A stretch of DNA of 64,000 bases from Chloroflexota bacterium. Its GTDB lineage: Bacteria > Chloroflexota > Anaerolineae > UBA4142 > SHND01. The stretch's first letter is position 1. Every line of letters begins with the position of its first letter. Under the pieces are notes generated by a model. That model saw only the letters and a program-made list of their open reading frames with translations, was not told where the DNA came from and made no database searches. A program made the translations under genes and the position numbers. The stretch spans positions 150,223 through 214,222 of the forward strand of contig SHND01000030.1 of NCBI GenBank assembly GCA_004295045.1, read 5' to 3'. Shown here piece by piece: positions 1 to 9,457 of this stretch.

Positions 1-33
1 GCCAAACGCGACAACAAAGCGGTTGAGTGACAT
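1..33 (-). CDS. Truncated 5' end of an unidentified gene
   Basis: An ATG at 33-31 on the minus strand opens a frame reading MSLNRFVVAFG that runs off the left edge. It is preceded, reading on the minus strand, by AAAGGAGCA about six bases upstream, a strong ribosome binding site. Eleven codons are too few to identify the product. The hydrophobic FVVAFG after a short polar start could begin a signal peptide or membrane segment, but this is a guess. Confidence 0.5.
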   Translation of the reverse strand, partial: MSLNRFVVAFG

Positions 34-164
34 GGCTCTTGCTCCTTTGCAAAAGATTTCAAAATACTCTCTTTTTACAAAAGTTATGCTTTTGGAAATT
101 CGCGCTCGCGTCTTGGGGAGGGGTGTGCGATGCGGGAAGGGTGGTGGTTTGGCGAAAGACGAAT

Positions 165-237
165 GAGCGCAAAAAGCATCACGCCTTGCTCATTTCGTTG
201 ATTGCGATAACGTTTCGCAGAAATAAACAAGGCGTGA
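165..237 (-). terminator. Stem-loop downstream of tRNA-Leu
   Basis: TCACGCCTTG (179-188) and CAAGGCGTGA (228-237) form a perfect 10-bp stem that starts four bases past the 3' end of the tRNA on the minus strand. The loop holds a second small hairpin (GCGATAACGTTTCGC region). Reading on the minus strand the stem is followed by CTTTTTG, which fits an intrinsic terminator. The long loop is unusual. Confidence 0.55.
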
Positions 238-240
238 AAT

Positions 241-323
241 TGTGCCCTCGAGAGGACTTGAACCTCCACGTCCAATTGGACACAGGCCCTCAACCTGCCG
301 CGTATGCCAATTCCGCCACGAGG
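241..323 (-). tRNA. tRNA-Leu (anticodon GAG)
   Basis: The reverse complement folds as a class II tRNA of 83 nt. The acceptor stem is GCCCTCG/CGAGGGC with discriminator A. The anticodon stem is GCAGG/CCTGT around loop TTGAGGG, giving anticodon GAG. The long variable arm is GTCC-AATT-GGAC and the T arm is GGAGG-TTCAAGT-CCTCT. The long variable arm and A73 agree with leucine. The CCA end is not encoded. Confidence 0.95.
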
Positions 324-339
324 GCAATCGTAGGGAATG

Positions 340-367
340 ACATTCTATGCTATTCACTCGTTCTGTC
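340..367 (-). promoter_or_regulatory. Sigma-70-type promoter of tRNA-Leu
   Basis: On the minus strand TTGACA (367-362) and TAGAAT (345-340) are separated by 16 bases. The -10 box ends 16 bases before the first tRNA base at 323. The -35 hexamer is perfect and the -10 has five of six matches. Confidence 0.75.
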
Positions 368-373
368 AAACAA

Positions 374-395
374 ATGCCGCGCGCAAGCTCGCGCG
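374..395 (-). terminator. GC-rich hairpin after the 401-814 gene
   Basis: GCCGCGCG (374-381) and CGCGCGGC (388-395) form a perfect 8-bp stem with a six-base loop, just past the stop of the minus-strand gene ending at 401. On the minus strand it is followed by ATTTGTTT, a weak T tract that overlaps the -35 box of the tRNA promoter. Confidence 0.55.
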
Positions 396-400
396 GCAAC

Positions 401-814
401 TCAGACGGAAGTAACGCCTTCGCTCTCCATCTGTACGCTCAATAATTCTTTCAAGATAATTTGGGGCGAACCTTTATTGATGTGCGCATAGATCTCTTCG
501 GCGGATTGGGGGAGGTTGCCCGCTGCAATAAAGGCGCGAAAGATGGAACGGGTGAGAGGCATTTTGGGATTGATAAAGTCGGGCGCGTTCGAGCATACAG
601 CGCTCGCGCAATCGAGCAGCGCGTCAATGCGGGTGACTTGTCCCGTGACCGGGTCAACGTAATCCACCTCACGCACGTCTTCAAGCGAATACATGCTTTT
701 GCATTCTTGGCACAGCGCGTCGTACACCTCTTGACGAAAATTGCGTCCTTGCTTTTCCCAATACGCTACATCAATATGAAATTTCGATTTTGTCGTTAAA
801 CGTCCAACCGGCAT
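401..814 (-). CDS. Conserved hypothetical protein, 137 aa
   Basis: I do not recognise this protein. It is soluble, with no signal peptide or membrane segment. The middle holds three cysteines in two spots (LCQECKSMY near residue 35 and CASAVCSN near residue 70), and the first could be a metal site. The stretch VDYVDPVTGQVTRIDALLD looks like a small beta-rich module. The start is supported by AAGGTGA about seven bases upstream. It lies 49 bp downstream of the 864-2447 gene on the same strand, so the two are probably cotranscribed. Function is unknown. Confidence 0.65.
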   Translation of the reverse strand: MPVGRLTTKSKFHIDVAYWEKQGRNFRQEVYDALCQECKSMYSLEDVREVDYVDPVTGQVTRIDALLDCASAVCSNAPDFINPKMPLTRSIFRAFIAAGNLPQSAEEIYAHINKGSPQIILKELLSVQMESEGVTSV

Positions 815-863
815 CTGAACTCACCTTGAATGGAATTTTCAAAACGCGCAGCTGTATGCGCGC

Positions 864-2447
864 TCATACCGCGCGCGCTGCCATTTGCTGCAGCACAAAA
901 TATCCGCCGCTCGTCATGCTGAAAGCCGGATTGTTTACCAACGCGCTGAAAACTGCGCGCGCCCCCGCCCGCTTGGCGAAATTTACCGCGCTGTACAATG
1001 TTTTGGCATGAATCGAAGAGCCGCCGCCGAGCTTTACCAATTCGGGAAAAACATCGAGCAGCAGCAAATCGAGCGGACGATCTCCATAGTTCGAGGCGGT
1101 CAACTTGTCCAAGCCGGCTTGATCTTCGGCGATGATCAACATCTCTTCGTCATACTTGAACGCTACCGGTCGCGGCGTGTTGCCAAAGGTGAGGTGCATG
1201 TTCTCCACTTTGGCGGTGTGCACCCACAAACTTTTTCCTTCACGACGCGGTTGAAAGCGAAGCGTTGCGGTGAATGGTTCCTCACGCGGCGCGAGTTCCA
1301 ACAGCGCGCCGGAGTTCATCTTGTGCTTGTCGTACCAATTTTTCAAGCCATACACATAATTGTCCTCAGGGACAACCCAGGCAGGAATCCGCACGTTGTA
1401 TTCGTCCACCAATGACACGAGCATGGGTTTATTCGCGTGAGGGAACAGTGCGCGCACGCCTTGCGTCAGCGGGAGACTGCCGGCGCGGCGATGCGGGTAC
1501 GTCAAAACGAGATTGACCGTTGTCGGCGGGTTGTCACTCCACGTATCCGCATCATTGTCATCTTGAATTTCCGACAAGATTGTTTCGAGTTCGGGCGGCA
1601 GCTCGTTTTCAACACGTACGCCTCTCGCAAAATGGAGGACGCGCGGCGTTACCAAAACGTCGGCGGGGACAAGCCGATTCAAAAACCATCGCGTTTCGCT
1701 CTGCGGACCCACGTCCACAAAGCGTTCATCGCGGCGCAAGGCATAATCGAGCGAGAACAAGGTAGTATCGCGTTTCGGACCGTCAAGGTCGAGATTCATT
1801 CCCGCGTCGTTTTTCAGCACACGCGCCAGCCCGAAGGTGGTCATGGCGCTGTTGTTTTGTTCAATCGCCGCTTCGATGATATTCAAACCGAACTCGTCAA
1901 TCTCGGACAATGCATCGCGGAGCAGCCATTTGCCATCTTGTTCGACAAATTCCTTGTCCGTGCGCAGCTGCACGGTTAACGCGCGCTCGATGTTTGAGCC
2001 AAAGCGCGCATAAATTTCATCGGGCGATTCATCGGCTGCGCCCGTCGCGGCGGGTTTGACTTCGTTCAGTGGATGGGGTTCCGTGTAAGCGGCGGCGAAT
2101 TCACGCGTGGTGCCATCTTTCAACGCAACCTGAATGATCTGAAAGGGGGCGAGACGCGGATTCTCAGAGTTGCGTAGGTTCGTCACCGTTCCCTCTACAT
2201 CATCCAGCGCGGAAAAAATCAAACGCTGTCCAATCTCGTATGATGCTTTGGGTTGATAGAGATGCGCTTCCGAACTCAAACGCGAGCGGCGTTCTTGTTC
2301 TTCCTGCACGCGTGCGCCGATCACGGTGCGTGCGAGTTCGGCGATAGGGACAGTTTCGCCTTTTTCGACCATGTACGCATACGCGCGCTCGATGTCTTTG
2401 GGATTTACCTGAAAATTGTTCCAATACGTTTCACTTGCCGAGGGCAT
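864..2447 (-). CDS. Large hypothetical protein, 527 aa
   Basis: A long soluble protein with good coding character that I cannot assign to a family. The first 70 residues are helical and charged (NPKDIERAYAYMVEKGE, VQEEQERRSR) and resemble a regulator-like helical segment, which is inference. The region around residues 300-340 (NLVLTYPHRRAGSLPL) and the C-terminal 80 residues (HAKTLYSAVNFAKRAG, FSALVNNPAF) look like mixed alpha/beta and winged-helix-like segments. No catalytic motif was recognised. The ATG at 2447 has no clear ribosome binding site. It is probably transcribed with the 137-residue gene downstream. Confidence 0.65.
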   Translation of the reverse strand: MPSASETYWNNFQVNPKDIERAYAYMVEKGETVPIAELARTVIGARVQEEQERRSRLSSEAHLYQPKASYEIGQRLIFSALDDVEGTVTNLRNSENPRLAPFQIIQVALKDGTTREFAAAYTEPHPLNEVKPAATGAADESPDEIYARFGSNIERALTVQLRTDKEFVEQDGKWLLRDALSEIDEFGLNIIEAAIEQNNSAMTTFGLARVLKNDAGMNLDLDGPKRDTTLFSLDYALRRDERFVDVGPQSETRWFLNRLVPADVLVTPRVLHFARGVRVENELPPELETILSEIQDDNDADTWSDNPPTTVNLVLTYPHRRAGSLPLTQGVRALFPHANKPMLVSLVDEYNVRIPAWVVPEDNYVYGLKNWYDKHKMNSGALLELAPREEPFTATLRFQPRREGKSLWVHTAKVENMHLTFGNTPRPVAFKYDEEMLIIAEDQAGLDKLTASNYGDRPLDLLLLDVFPELVKLGGGSSIHAKTLYSAVNFAKRAGARAVFSALVNNPAFSMTSGGYFVLQQMAARAV

Positions 2448-2589
2448 GAGTTCACTCGTGAGACAAAAAATTGCCGCGCCTCTTGCGACGCGACAGCAAA
2501 GTGATTATAGCGCGATTCGATGTACATTACAAATAAAGAACACGTTTTTCTACGAATCGAATTCGTTGCGAATGGCGTTCGCGGCAATA

Positions 2590-2619
2590 AAAAAGCGAAA
2601 CGTTTGCGCAGACGTTTCG
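2590..2619 (-). terminator. Terminator-like hairpin in the divergent intergenic region
   Basis: CGAAACGT (2596-2603) and ACGTTTCG (2612-2619) form a perfect 8-bp stem with an eight-base loop. On the minus strand it is followed by CTTTTTTATT, so it looks like an intrinsic terminator read towards the 864-2447 gene. It lies in the 269-bp gap between two divergent genes, where a terminator is not expected. It could be an attenuator of the minus-strand operon or block antisense transcripts. Nothing else clear was seen in this gap. Confidence 0.5.
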
Positions 2620-2716
2620 GCGTCCCGGTCTGCGATAGCGAATCTAACAGTTGCCGCGAAAAGAGAAACGCTGAGATTATGTCCCGCGCGCAAACTGTGT
2701 AGAATACATCTTTGAT

Positions 2717-5071
2717 ATGTCGCGTCTCCTTGCTTGGTTGCTCCGCGTCTTTGGTCCGCGCTATCGCCTTTCACCGATCGTCGTCGAATATTTAGAGCGT
2801 TCGGGACGAATTGGCAAAACAGACCAAATTCCCAGCGAACTCATTCCTCTCGCCGCGCGTCTGTGGTCACGCGGTTGGTACAATCACAAAATTCTCGATT
2901 CCATGCGCGATTGGATCTTGCCATATTGGGCGACGCGCCAACTTGACCCCACCGATTGCGGTTTTGTTGGTTACGCGTTACTGCCGGTCCAAATCAATTT
3001 GACGTATCGTAACTGGACCGCGCTTGGCAATCCTGAATCGCGGTACGAAGCAATTGTAGATCCGCGCGGTCTGATTACGCCACAACCGAACGAATGGGGC
3101 TGGTCGTTCGACGCGTGGCTGCGAGTGGATGGAGAAACGTATTTTCCCTCGCGCCTTGACGAAAAAACAATCACCCAACAGCTGCATGAAAATTTGCCGT
3201 TCGTGCAAACACAGTACCAAGCAGCGCGTTTGCGCGTGAATCAAGAAGCATTTGCGACTCGCGCTAATGATGAAACCGAATGGCTCATTGCCGCGTACAC
3301 AATTGAAAATCCGCGCGGTGACGCGCAGAGTGCAAACCTCTTTCTCGCGCTGCGTCCCTTTAATCCCGAAGGTGTGGCGGTCATTGACAATGTTGAACTG
3401 CGCGGCACAGAGCTTTGGATTAACGAGTCGCTCGGCGCAATTCTCCCAACGCCTGACGCCTTTGCCACATCGGATTTTGAAAATGGCGATGTCGCATCGC
3501 ATCTCGACGCGCTAAACAACCGCTCAAACATTTCGGATAAAACAGGACTGGCGACGTTCGTCGCGGCATACGAAATTGAATTGCGCCCGCATACGCATCG
3601 CGTCATTACAGTTGCGATGCCTCTGACAAAACGAAACGAAGCGAGCGCTGGCGTTGTACAGTGGCTTGAACCCAACGCGCTCGCGCAACTAAAGCGCGAT
3701 TTTTCAAATCGCTGGCGCACACTGCTCGCGCAAGGGATGACGATTCATGTGCCGGACGACGCCGTCCAAAATGCCTTTGACGCTAACAAAGCGCATCTCC
3801 TTGTTTTGCATGATGGCGATTCGATTACGCCGGGACCATTTTTGTATCACGAATTTTGGTGGCGCGATGCCGCGTTCATGCTGCACGCCCTTGACCAACT
3901 TGGCTACCATGAGCAAGTAAAAAATGTTTTGAAAACGTTCCCGCGTTATCTACGCAAAGATGGCTTTGTGCAATCGCAAGAGGGTGAATGGGATTCCAAT
4001 GGGCAAGCGCTGTGGCTGCTCGAACAAAACGCGCGTTTGTCGGGCGACTATGAAATTTTGCACGATGAATATTGGCAAGCGCTCAACGCAGCGCATTGGA
4101 TTGACGCGGCGCGTCAAAAAACAAAACGACGCGATGATCGCGTACCCGAGCATGGACTTTTGCCTGCGGGGATGAGCGCAGAACATCTCGGCGCAAACGA
4201 TTTTTATTTTTGGGATGATTGGTGGGGACTTGCGGGTTTGCGGTCAGCAAGCTTTGCCGCGAAAACATTCAATAGTCCGGAGGACGCGCAAAAATTGCAA
4301 ACCGCGTACGATGCTTTTTTCCACGATGTGAATGATGCCCTCGCGCGCGCCGCCGAGAAAAATAATGCGGATTGGATGCCCGCTTCTCCGTATCGCCGCG
4401 CCGATTCCGCGATGGTTTCCAATCTCATCGCGTCGTATCCATTACAACTCGTCGCGCCTGACGATCCGCGCCTTGTGGCGACGATTGCGGAATTGAGAAA
4501 AATCGCGTTCGTTGACGGCGCATTCTTTCATCACGTTGGGCACGGCGGTTTCGGAACGTATCTCGCCTTGCACATCGCGGGCGCGGAAATTTTTCAACGG
4601 AAACGCGATGGTTGGGACGCGTTTCGTTTTCTTTTGAAACACGCGTCGCCGACGTGGACATGGGGCGAAACCATTCATCCAATCACAAAGCGCGGCGGAC
4701 ACGGGGATGGGCATCACGGCTGGGCAGCCGCTGATGTGGTGAGTTTTGTGCGCAACGCGTTACTGTTCGAAGAGGACGACCACCTTGTTCTCACGCCCGC
4801 GTTGCCCGATGATTGGGTCTTTGAAACCGCCGCGCTCAAAGTCGAACGCGCGGCTACGTATTTCGGCGACGTAGATTTTACGCTGGCGTTCGGCGAGCAC
4901 AACGCGACGCTGGTGCTGCAAGGCAAGTGGCGTGTGCCGCCAGCGTACATTGAATGGAATTTGCCAATCGAAATTAAAGACGCGGGCGGCAACATTGCGG
5001 GCGTTGAACTGTTGAACGCGCATCAAATTCGTTTTCCGAACAACGTGACGCGTATCGTGGCGACATTTTGA
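2717..5071 (+). CDS. Six-hairpin glycosidase-like protein
   Basis: A 784-residue soluble protein whose C-terminal two thirds resemble an (alpha/alpha)6-barrel glycosidase. The segment around residues 375-450 has the pattern FLYHEFWWRDAAFMLHAL, then GFVQSQEGEWDSNGQALW and ARLSGDYEIL, as in trehalase, GH15 and GH63-type enzymes. The segment WGETIHPITKRGGHGDGHHGWAA near residue 665 matches the late active-site region of such barrels. The N-terminal 330 residues are probably a beta-sandwich. No signal peptide is seen, so it should act in the cytoplasm. It overlaps the next gene by one base (TGATG), which implies translational coupling. I cannot give the exact GH family or substrate; mannan or mannoside breakdown is suggested by the neighbour. 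Confidence 0.75.
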   Translation: MSRLLAWLLRVFGPRYRLSPIVVEYLERSGRIGKTDQIPSELIPLAARLWSRGWYNHKILDSMRDWILPYWATRQLDPTDCGFVGYALLPVQINLTYRNWTALGNPESRYEAIVDPRGLITPQPNEWGWSFDAWLRVDGETYFPSRLDEKTITQQLHENLPFVQTQYQAARLRVNQEAFATRANDETEWLIAAYTIENPRGDAQSANLFLALRPFNPEGVAVIDNVELRGTELWINESLGAILPTPDAFATSDFENGDVASHLDALNNRSNISDKTGLATFVAAYEIELRPHTHRVITVAMPLTKRNEASAGVVQWLEPNALAQLKRDFSNRWRTLLAQGMTIHVPDDAVQNAFDANKAHLLVLHDGDSITPGPFLYHEFWWRDAAFMLHALDQLGYHEQVKNVLKTFPRYLRKDGFVQSQEGEWDSNGQALWLLEQNARLSGDYEILHDEYWQALNAAHWIDAARQKTKRRDDRVPEHGLLPAGMSAEHLGANDFYFWDDWWGLAGLRSASFAAKTFNSPEDAQKLQTAYDAFFHDVNDALARAAEKNNADWMPASPYRRADSAMVSNLIASYPLQLVAPDDPRLVATIAELRKIAFVDGAFFHHVGHGGFGTYLALHIAGAEIFQRKRDGWDAFRFLLKHASPTWTWGETIHPITKRGGHGDGHHGWAAADVVSFVRNALLFEEDDHLVLTPALPDDWVFETAALKVERAATYFGDVDFTLAFGEHNATLVLQGKWRVPPAYIEWNLPIEIKDAGGNIAGVELLNAHQIRFPNNVTRIVATF

Positions 5072-7353
5072 TGCGTGAAACAATTTCGTTGAACGATTCG
5101 AATTGGTTCGTCGGCGCGGTCGCGCCGCAAAAATTTCCCGCGCCGAATGATTTTTCGCGCGTCGAAGGTTGGATTCCCGCAACCGTCCCCGGCGACATTC
5201 GCCTCGATTTGTTCGCTATCAACAAAATTCCTGATCCCTTTCTTGGCAAGAACAACGAGGCGAGTCAGTGGGTGGATGAATACGATTGGTGGTATCGCCG
5301 CGAACTTGCCCGATCAAAATTTGATCCGCGTAACAGCTCTGAGCAAGTTCGCGCGTTTTTGATCTTTGACGGGATTGATTATCAGAGCGCGATTTATTGG
5401 AATGAACTAGAACTCGGAAAACATGTTGGCATGTTTTCGCGCCAAGTGTATGAAATTCCGCGCGAAAAAATTTTGGAAACGAATCGGCTTGCCGTGCGCG
5501 TTTCCGGCGGCAAGCAGCTGCCACGCGTGAAATTAAACGCGCCGGAGAAAATTTGGCGGCGGGTGGCAAGCCGCGTCATTCCACATGCCCCGCAGGCGTC
5601 GGAATTTCCTGAGCGTTACGCGACGTTGAAATGCCAAATGTCCTTTGGCTGGGATTTTGCGCCGCGTTTATTGACGTGTGGGATTTGGGATGGGGCGCGG
5701 ATCGTTCAAACGCGCGAAATTTTTATACGCGATCTTTGGGTCCAAGGGGTGCCTGACGGACGCGTGCGCGTGCGATTGGATTTGGATGCTCGCAACGCGT
5801 GCGACGCGCGCGTACGCTTTGAGGTGCGCGGCAAGAATTTTGAAACTGACGCGCAAACCTTTGAGATTCCGTTTCGAATCGAAAAAAGGGGCGCGCAAGC
5901 GTTTTCAATTCAGCTTGAAAATCCGCACCTCTGGAATCCGTGGGATCGCGGCGAACCCAATGTATACATTTTGCGCGCGACGATTTCGGATGCGAATGGC
6001 GAATTGGATTCACTCGAAACAACGTTCGGTCTGCGCACGATTGAACTCGAACAAAATCCGCGCTCATCGGCGGATGCCGCGCCGTGGACGTTCGTCGTCA
6101 ATGGGCTGCCGGAATTTATACGCGGCGCGAACTGGGTCCCCGCCGAAGCGATTCCTGCGCGCGTCACGCGCGCCGATTATGCGGCGTTATTGCAAATGGC
6201 GCGTGATGCAAACATCAATTTGTTGCGCGTCTGGGGCGGCGGGCTAAAAGAAAAACGCGCATTTTATGAATTGTGCGATGAATTGGGAATTTTGGTATGG
6301 CAGGAATTTCCGTTCGCGGGCGCGGGGATTGATTATTTTCCGCGTGATCAAGAATTTTTGCGGCTCGCGCGTCAAGAAAGCCGCGCAATTGTGCGCACAC
6401 TGCGAAATCATCCCTCCGTCGCGCTGTGGTGCGGCGGCAACGAATTTATTCCGCGCGTGAATCAGCACATTATCAATCTTTTGCGCGACGCGGTGGCAAT
6501 GGAGGACGGCACGCGTCCCTTTAAACCCGCGTCGCCGTCACAAAACGAATCGCACAATTGGCGCATTTGGCATGGGTTGGCGAATACGCGCGATTACGAA
6601 AATGACGACGCGCTGTTTTTTGGTGAATTTGGATTGCAAGGGGCGCCGAACGTCGAGACACTCGCGCGCTTTTTGTCTGACGACGCGCTTGCTTTGCCGA
6701 ATGCTGAATGGGACTATCACAACGCCGAGCGCCGGAAATTGTGGCGCTACGCTGAACCGATTTTGAACCAGCGCGGGATTCAAGAAATTTCGCTCGAACA
6801 ATTTGTGCAAGCTTCCCAAGAAGCGCAGCTGCGCGGTTTGCAAATTGCGATCGAACACGCGCGCCGTAACAAACCGCGCGTGTCGGGATGCGCGTTCTGG
6901 CAATTCAATGAACCATGGTATTCGATTTGCTGGAGCGTCGTGGATTATTCGCGCGCACCAAAATTGGCGTATGCGAAAATTAAAGAGCTGTATAATCCTG
7001 TGCTTGTTTCGTTCGCCTTTCCGCGTCGTGTGCGCAAGGCGGGCGAAATTTTGAGCGGAAAAATTTGGCTCGTCAATGACACCTTGCATGAACAACGCGG
7101 AACGCTTTCGGCGCGGCATAATGGAGAGCAAGTAGTAAAGTTGAATATTTCGATCGCGCCCAACGACGCGCGTGTCTTGCAGGGATTGGAGGTGATGCTG
7201 GAATCGGGTGAAAATTTCTTACGTTTTGAATTCCAAAACGAAAAGCTTGTCTCGACGAACGAGTATGATTTGAATTATTGCGACACTGGTGAAATTGACC
7301 TGCGGCGCGCAGTCTTGGCGAGCGCTGCGGGCTGGTTACGAACATCTTTATAA
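5071..7353 (+). CDS. GH2 beta-mannosidase-like glycoside hydrolase
   Basis: A 760-residue GH2 enzyme that most resembles beta-mannosidase, removing terminal beta-mannose from oligosaccharides. The N-terminal sugar-binding domain carries EYDWWYRR. The TIM barrel has the general acid/base in CGGNE (Glu458) and the nucleophile in FFGEFG (Glu519). FIRGANWVPAEA and LLRVWGGG are also typical of the beta-mannosidase branch. There is no signal peptide, so intracellular action is likely. A TTG at 5068 is in frame, but the ATG at 5071 is preferred because it overlaps the previous stop. The C-terminal domain is shorter than in some homologues. Substrate specificity is inferred. Confidence 0.88.
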   Translation: MRETISLNDSNWFVGAVAPQKFPAPNDFSRVEGWIPATVPGDIRLDLFAINKIPDPFLGKNNEASQWVDEYDWWYRRELARSKFDPRNSSEQVRAFLIFDGIDYQSAIYWNELELGKHVGMFSRQVYEIPREKILETNRLAVRVSGGKQLPRVKLNAPEKIWRRVASRVIPHAPQASEFPERYATLKCQMSFGWDFAPRLLTCGIWDGARIVQTREIFIRDLWVQGVPDGRVRVRLDLDARNACDARVRFEVRGKNFETDAQTFEIPFRIEKRGAQAFSIQLENPHLWNPWDRGEPNVYILRATISDANGELDSLETTFGLRTIELEQNPRSSADAAPWTFVVNGLPEFIRGANWVPAEAIPARVTRADYAALLQMARDANINLLRVWGGGLKEKRAFYELCDELGILVWQEFPFAGAGIDYFPRDQEFLRLARQESRAIVRTLRNHPSVALWCGGNEFIPRVNQHIINLLRDAVAMEDGTRPFKPASPSQNESHNWRIWHGLANTRDYENDDALFFGEFGLQGAPNVETLARFLSDDALALPNAEWDYHNAERRKLWRYAEPILNQRGIQEISLEQFVQASQEAQLRGLQIAIEHARRNKPRVSGCAFWQFNEPWYSICWSVVDYSRAPKLAYAKIKELYNPVLVSFAFPRRVRKAGEILSGKIWLVNDTLHEQRGTLSARHNGEQVVKLNISIAPNDARVLQGLEVMLESGENFLRFEFQNEKLVSTNEYDLNYCDTGEIDLRRAVLASAAGWLRTSL

Positions 7354-7364
7354 AGGAGTAGTAG

Positions 7365-8285
7365 ATGAGAATCTTGGTGACAGGTGGGGCTGGCTTTATC
7401 GGTTCCAATATCGCTGACGCGATGTTAGCAGAGGGACATGAGGTTGCCGTTTTGGATGACCTCTCGACGGGACGCGAGCGCAATTTGAATTCGAACGCGA
7501 AATTTTATCGCGCGGACATTCGCGATAATGCTACCGTTGCGAAAATATTTGACGAATTCAAACCCGAAATGATTTCGCATCAGGCGGCGAAAGCGGATGT
7601 GCGCGACTCGATGCAGCATCCACAATTGTACGCAGAGGTGAACATTGTTGGAACGCTGAATCTTTTGGAAAATGCGCGGCGAGTCGGCACGCAAAAAGTG
7701 ATCTATGCTGGCACGGGCGGCGCAACGTACGGCGAGACAAAATCTCTCCCCGTCAAAGAAGATCATCCCGTGAATCCGCTCGATCCTTATGGCGCGAGCA
7801 AACATCACGTCGAGCATTATTTGTTTTTGTACAATTACAACTATGGATTGAAATACACCACGCTGCGCTATCCGAATGTGTACGGTCCGCGTCAAAATCC
7901 CTTTGGCGAAGCGGGCGTGATTGCGATTTTTGCATACAAGATGATGAACGGGGAAACGCCGACGATCAATGGCGATGGCACAAAGGAACGCGATTTTTGT
8001 TTTGTCGGCGACGTGGCGCGCGCGAATGTATTGTCGCTCACCAAAGGCGACAATGAAATCTACAACATCGGTTCGGGCGTCGGGACGAGCATCAATACGC
8101 TTTACGAAAAATTGCAAAACGCCACCGGTTTTCACAAACCTGTGAATTACGCGCCCGACAAACCGGGCGAAGTGAATAAAATTTATCTCGATGCGAGCAA
8201 AGCCAAGCGCGAACTTGGCTGGGAAGCAACTGTGGGGCTGGATGAAGGTTTGCAGCGCACTGTGGCTTCACTGCGCGCGGGTTAG
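7365..8285 (+). CDS. galE: NAD-dependent epimerase, UDP-glucose 4-epimerase family
   Basis: An extended short-chain dehydrogenase of 306 residues. The Rossmann motif GGAGFIG begins at residue 7. The catalytic pair is in YGASK, and TGGATYGE carries the small residues of the active site. Family members interconvert UDP-glucose and UDP-galactose or related nucleotide sugars. The start is supported by AAGGAG nine bases upstream. It lies 11 bp behind the beta-mannosidase gene, so it may supply nucleotide sugar for the following glycosyltransferase. Other substrates, such as UDP-GlcNAc or UDP-glucuronate, cannot be excluded. Confidence 0.85.
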   Translation: MRILVTGGAGFIGSNIADAMLAEGHEVAVLDDLSTGRERNLNSNAKFYRADIRDNATVAKIFDEFKPEMISHQAAKADVRDSMQHPQLYAEVNIVGTLNLLENARRVGTQKVIYAGTGGATYGETKSLPVKEDHPVNPLDPYGASKHHVEHYLFLYNYNYGLKYTTLRYPNVYGPRQNPFGEAGVIAIFAYKMMNGETPTINGDGTKERDFCFVGDVARANVLSLTKGDNEIYNIGSGVGTSINTLYEKLQNATGFHKPVNYAPDKPGEVNKIYLDASKAKRELGWEATVGLDEGLQRTVASLRAG

Positions 8286-8293
8286 TTGCCGGG

Positions 8294-8323
8294 CCTGACA
8301 GGTTTTTAGAAAAACCTGTCAGG
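8294..8323. repeat. Perfect palindromic intergenic repeat
   Basis: CCTGACAGGTTTTT (8294-8307) and AAAAACCTGTCAGG (8310-8323) are perfect 14-bp inverted arms separated by AG. It lies nine bases after the galE stop. It could act as a bidirectional terminator. Its short spacer and perfect symmetry also fit a dispersed palindromic element. Confidence 0.75.
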
Positions 8324-8335
8324 TCTTGATGAAGA

Positions 8336-9439
8336 ATGCGCGTCGCGCTGAATGGATTGTTTCTAGCAAACCCCGCCACAGGGACGGGACAATACCTGCG
8401 CGAGCTTGTATGCACGCTTGAAAAAATTTCCCCCGACGACGAATTTGTTTTAATTGCGCCACACGCCGATTCCACTGCCCCCGCGCGTGTTGAGATTCAG
8501 CCGACTCACTTGCCTGCCGCAAATTTTGCAAAACTTGAGTTCGAACAAATCACATTTCCGCGCGCAAGCAAAAAGTTTGACCTCGCGCACGTGCCGCATT
8601 TCGGCTCGCCACTTTTTCCCACGCGCCCGACCATTGTTACGATCCATGATTTGATTCCGATAGTTTTACCCGCGTATCGCGGCTCTACTGCGGTGCGGTT
8701 GTACACGCGTCTCGCGTCATTGGCGGCACAACGCGCGTGCGCAGTCATCGCGGATTCGTACGCCAGCGCGCGCGACATCGAAACACACTTATGCATTCCG
8801 CGCGAAAAAATTCATGTGGTGCATCTTGCCGCCGACGCGCGGTTCGTTCCACCTTCCCAATCTGAGGCGCAACGCGTGCGCGCGAAATACAGTTTGTCTG
8901 AAAATTTTATTTTGTATTTGGGCGGCTTTGACGTACGAAAGAATGTTGCGCGTGTGATTGAAACGTTTGGGAGATTAGAGACTGCCGACTGGAGTTTGGT
9001 GATTGCGGGTAGATTGCCGGACACGGATACAGACTTTTTCCCCAACCCCAAACGAATCGCGGAAAAATGGGGTGTGTTGAATCGAACGCGCTTTATTGGC
9101 TTTGTCGCCGAACAAGACAAAGCCGCGCTCTATGCGGCGGCGCGCGTGTTTTTGTACTCCTCGCGTTACGAAGGATTCGGCTTGCCGCCGCTGGAGGCGA
9201 TGGCTTGTGGAACGCCGGTGATTGTTTCCAACGCCGCGTCGCTGCCCGAAGTGGTGGGGAATGCGGGAATTTTGCTGGATGCTGATGACGCGCGCGGCTG
9301 GGTTGATGCGCTGCGCGATCTCTTGCAGAATAATGCGCGTTGGAATGCGCTGCGCGCGAGCGGGATGCAGCAGGCGAAAAAATTTTCGTGGGAACGCGCG
9401 GCGCGCGAAACGCTCGCAGTTTATCGCTCCGTTGTATAA
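8336..9439 (+). CDS. Glycosyltransferase family 4-like protein
   Basis: A 367-residue GT-B glycosyltransferase. The N-terminal domain has the acceptor-side loop [13 protein letters not shown]. The C-terminal domain begins near [11 protein letters not shown] and carries [19 protein letters not shown], the EX7E-type donor-binding segment of GT4 enzymes. [17 protein letters not shown] follows in the usual order. Members transfer a sugar from a nucleotide or activated donor onto a glycan or lipid, usually at the inner face of the membrane. It follows galE after the palindrome at 8294-8323. Donor and acceptor are unknown. Confidence 0.85.
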   Translation: MRVALNGLFLANPATGTGQYLRELVCTLEKISPDDEFVLIAPHADSTAPARVEIQPTHLPAANFAKLEFEQITFPRASKKFDLAHVPHFGSPLFPTRPTIVTIHDLIPIVLPAYRGSTAVRLYTRLASLAAQRACAVIADSYASARDIETHLCIPREKIHVVHLAADARFVPPSQSEAQRVRAKYSLSENFILYLGGFDVRKNVARVIETFGRLETADWSLVIAGRLPDTDTDFFPNPKRIAEKWGVLNRTRFIGFVAEQDKAALYAAARVFLYSSRYEGFGLPPLEAMACGTPVIVSNAASLPEVVGNAGILLDADDARGWVDALRDLLQNNARWNALRASGMQQAKKFSWERAARETLAVYRSVV

Positions 9440-9457
9440 TTTGAGGTGAGGTGAAAT

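Noticed and set aside
27..491. Open frame across the tRNA-Leu region on the plus strand
   Set aside because: It reads through the complement of a tRNA, two hairpins and a promoter, and has no family features.
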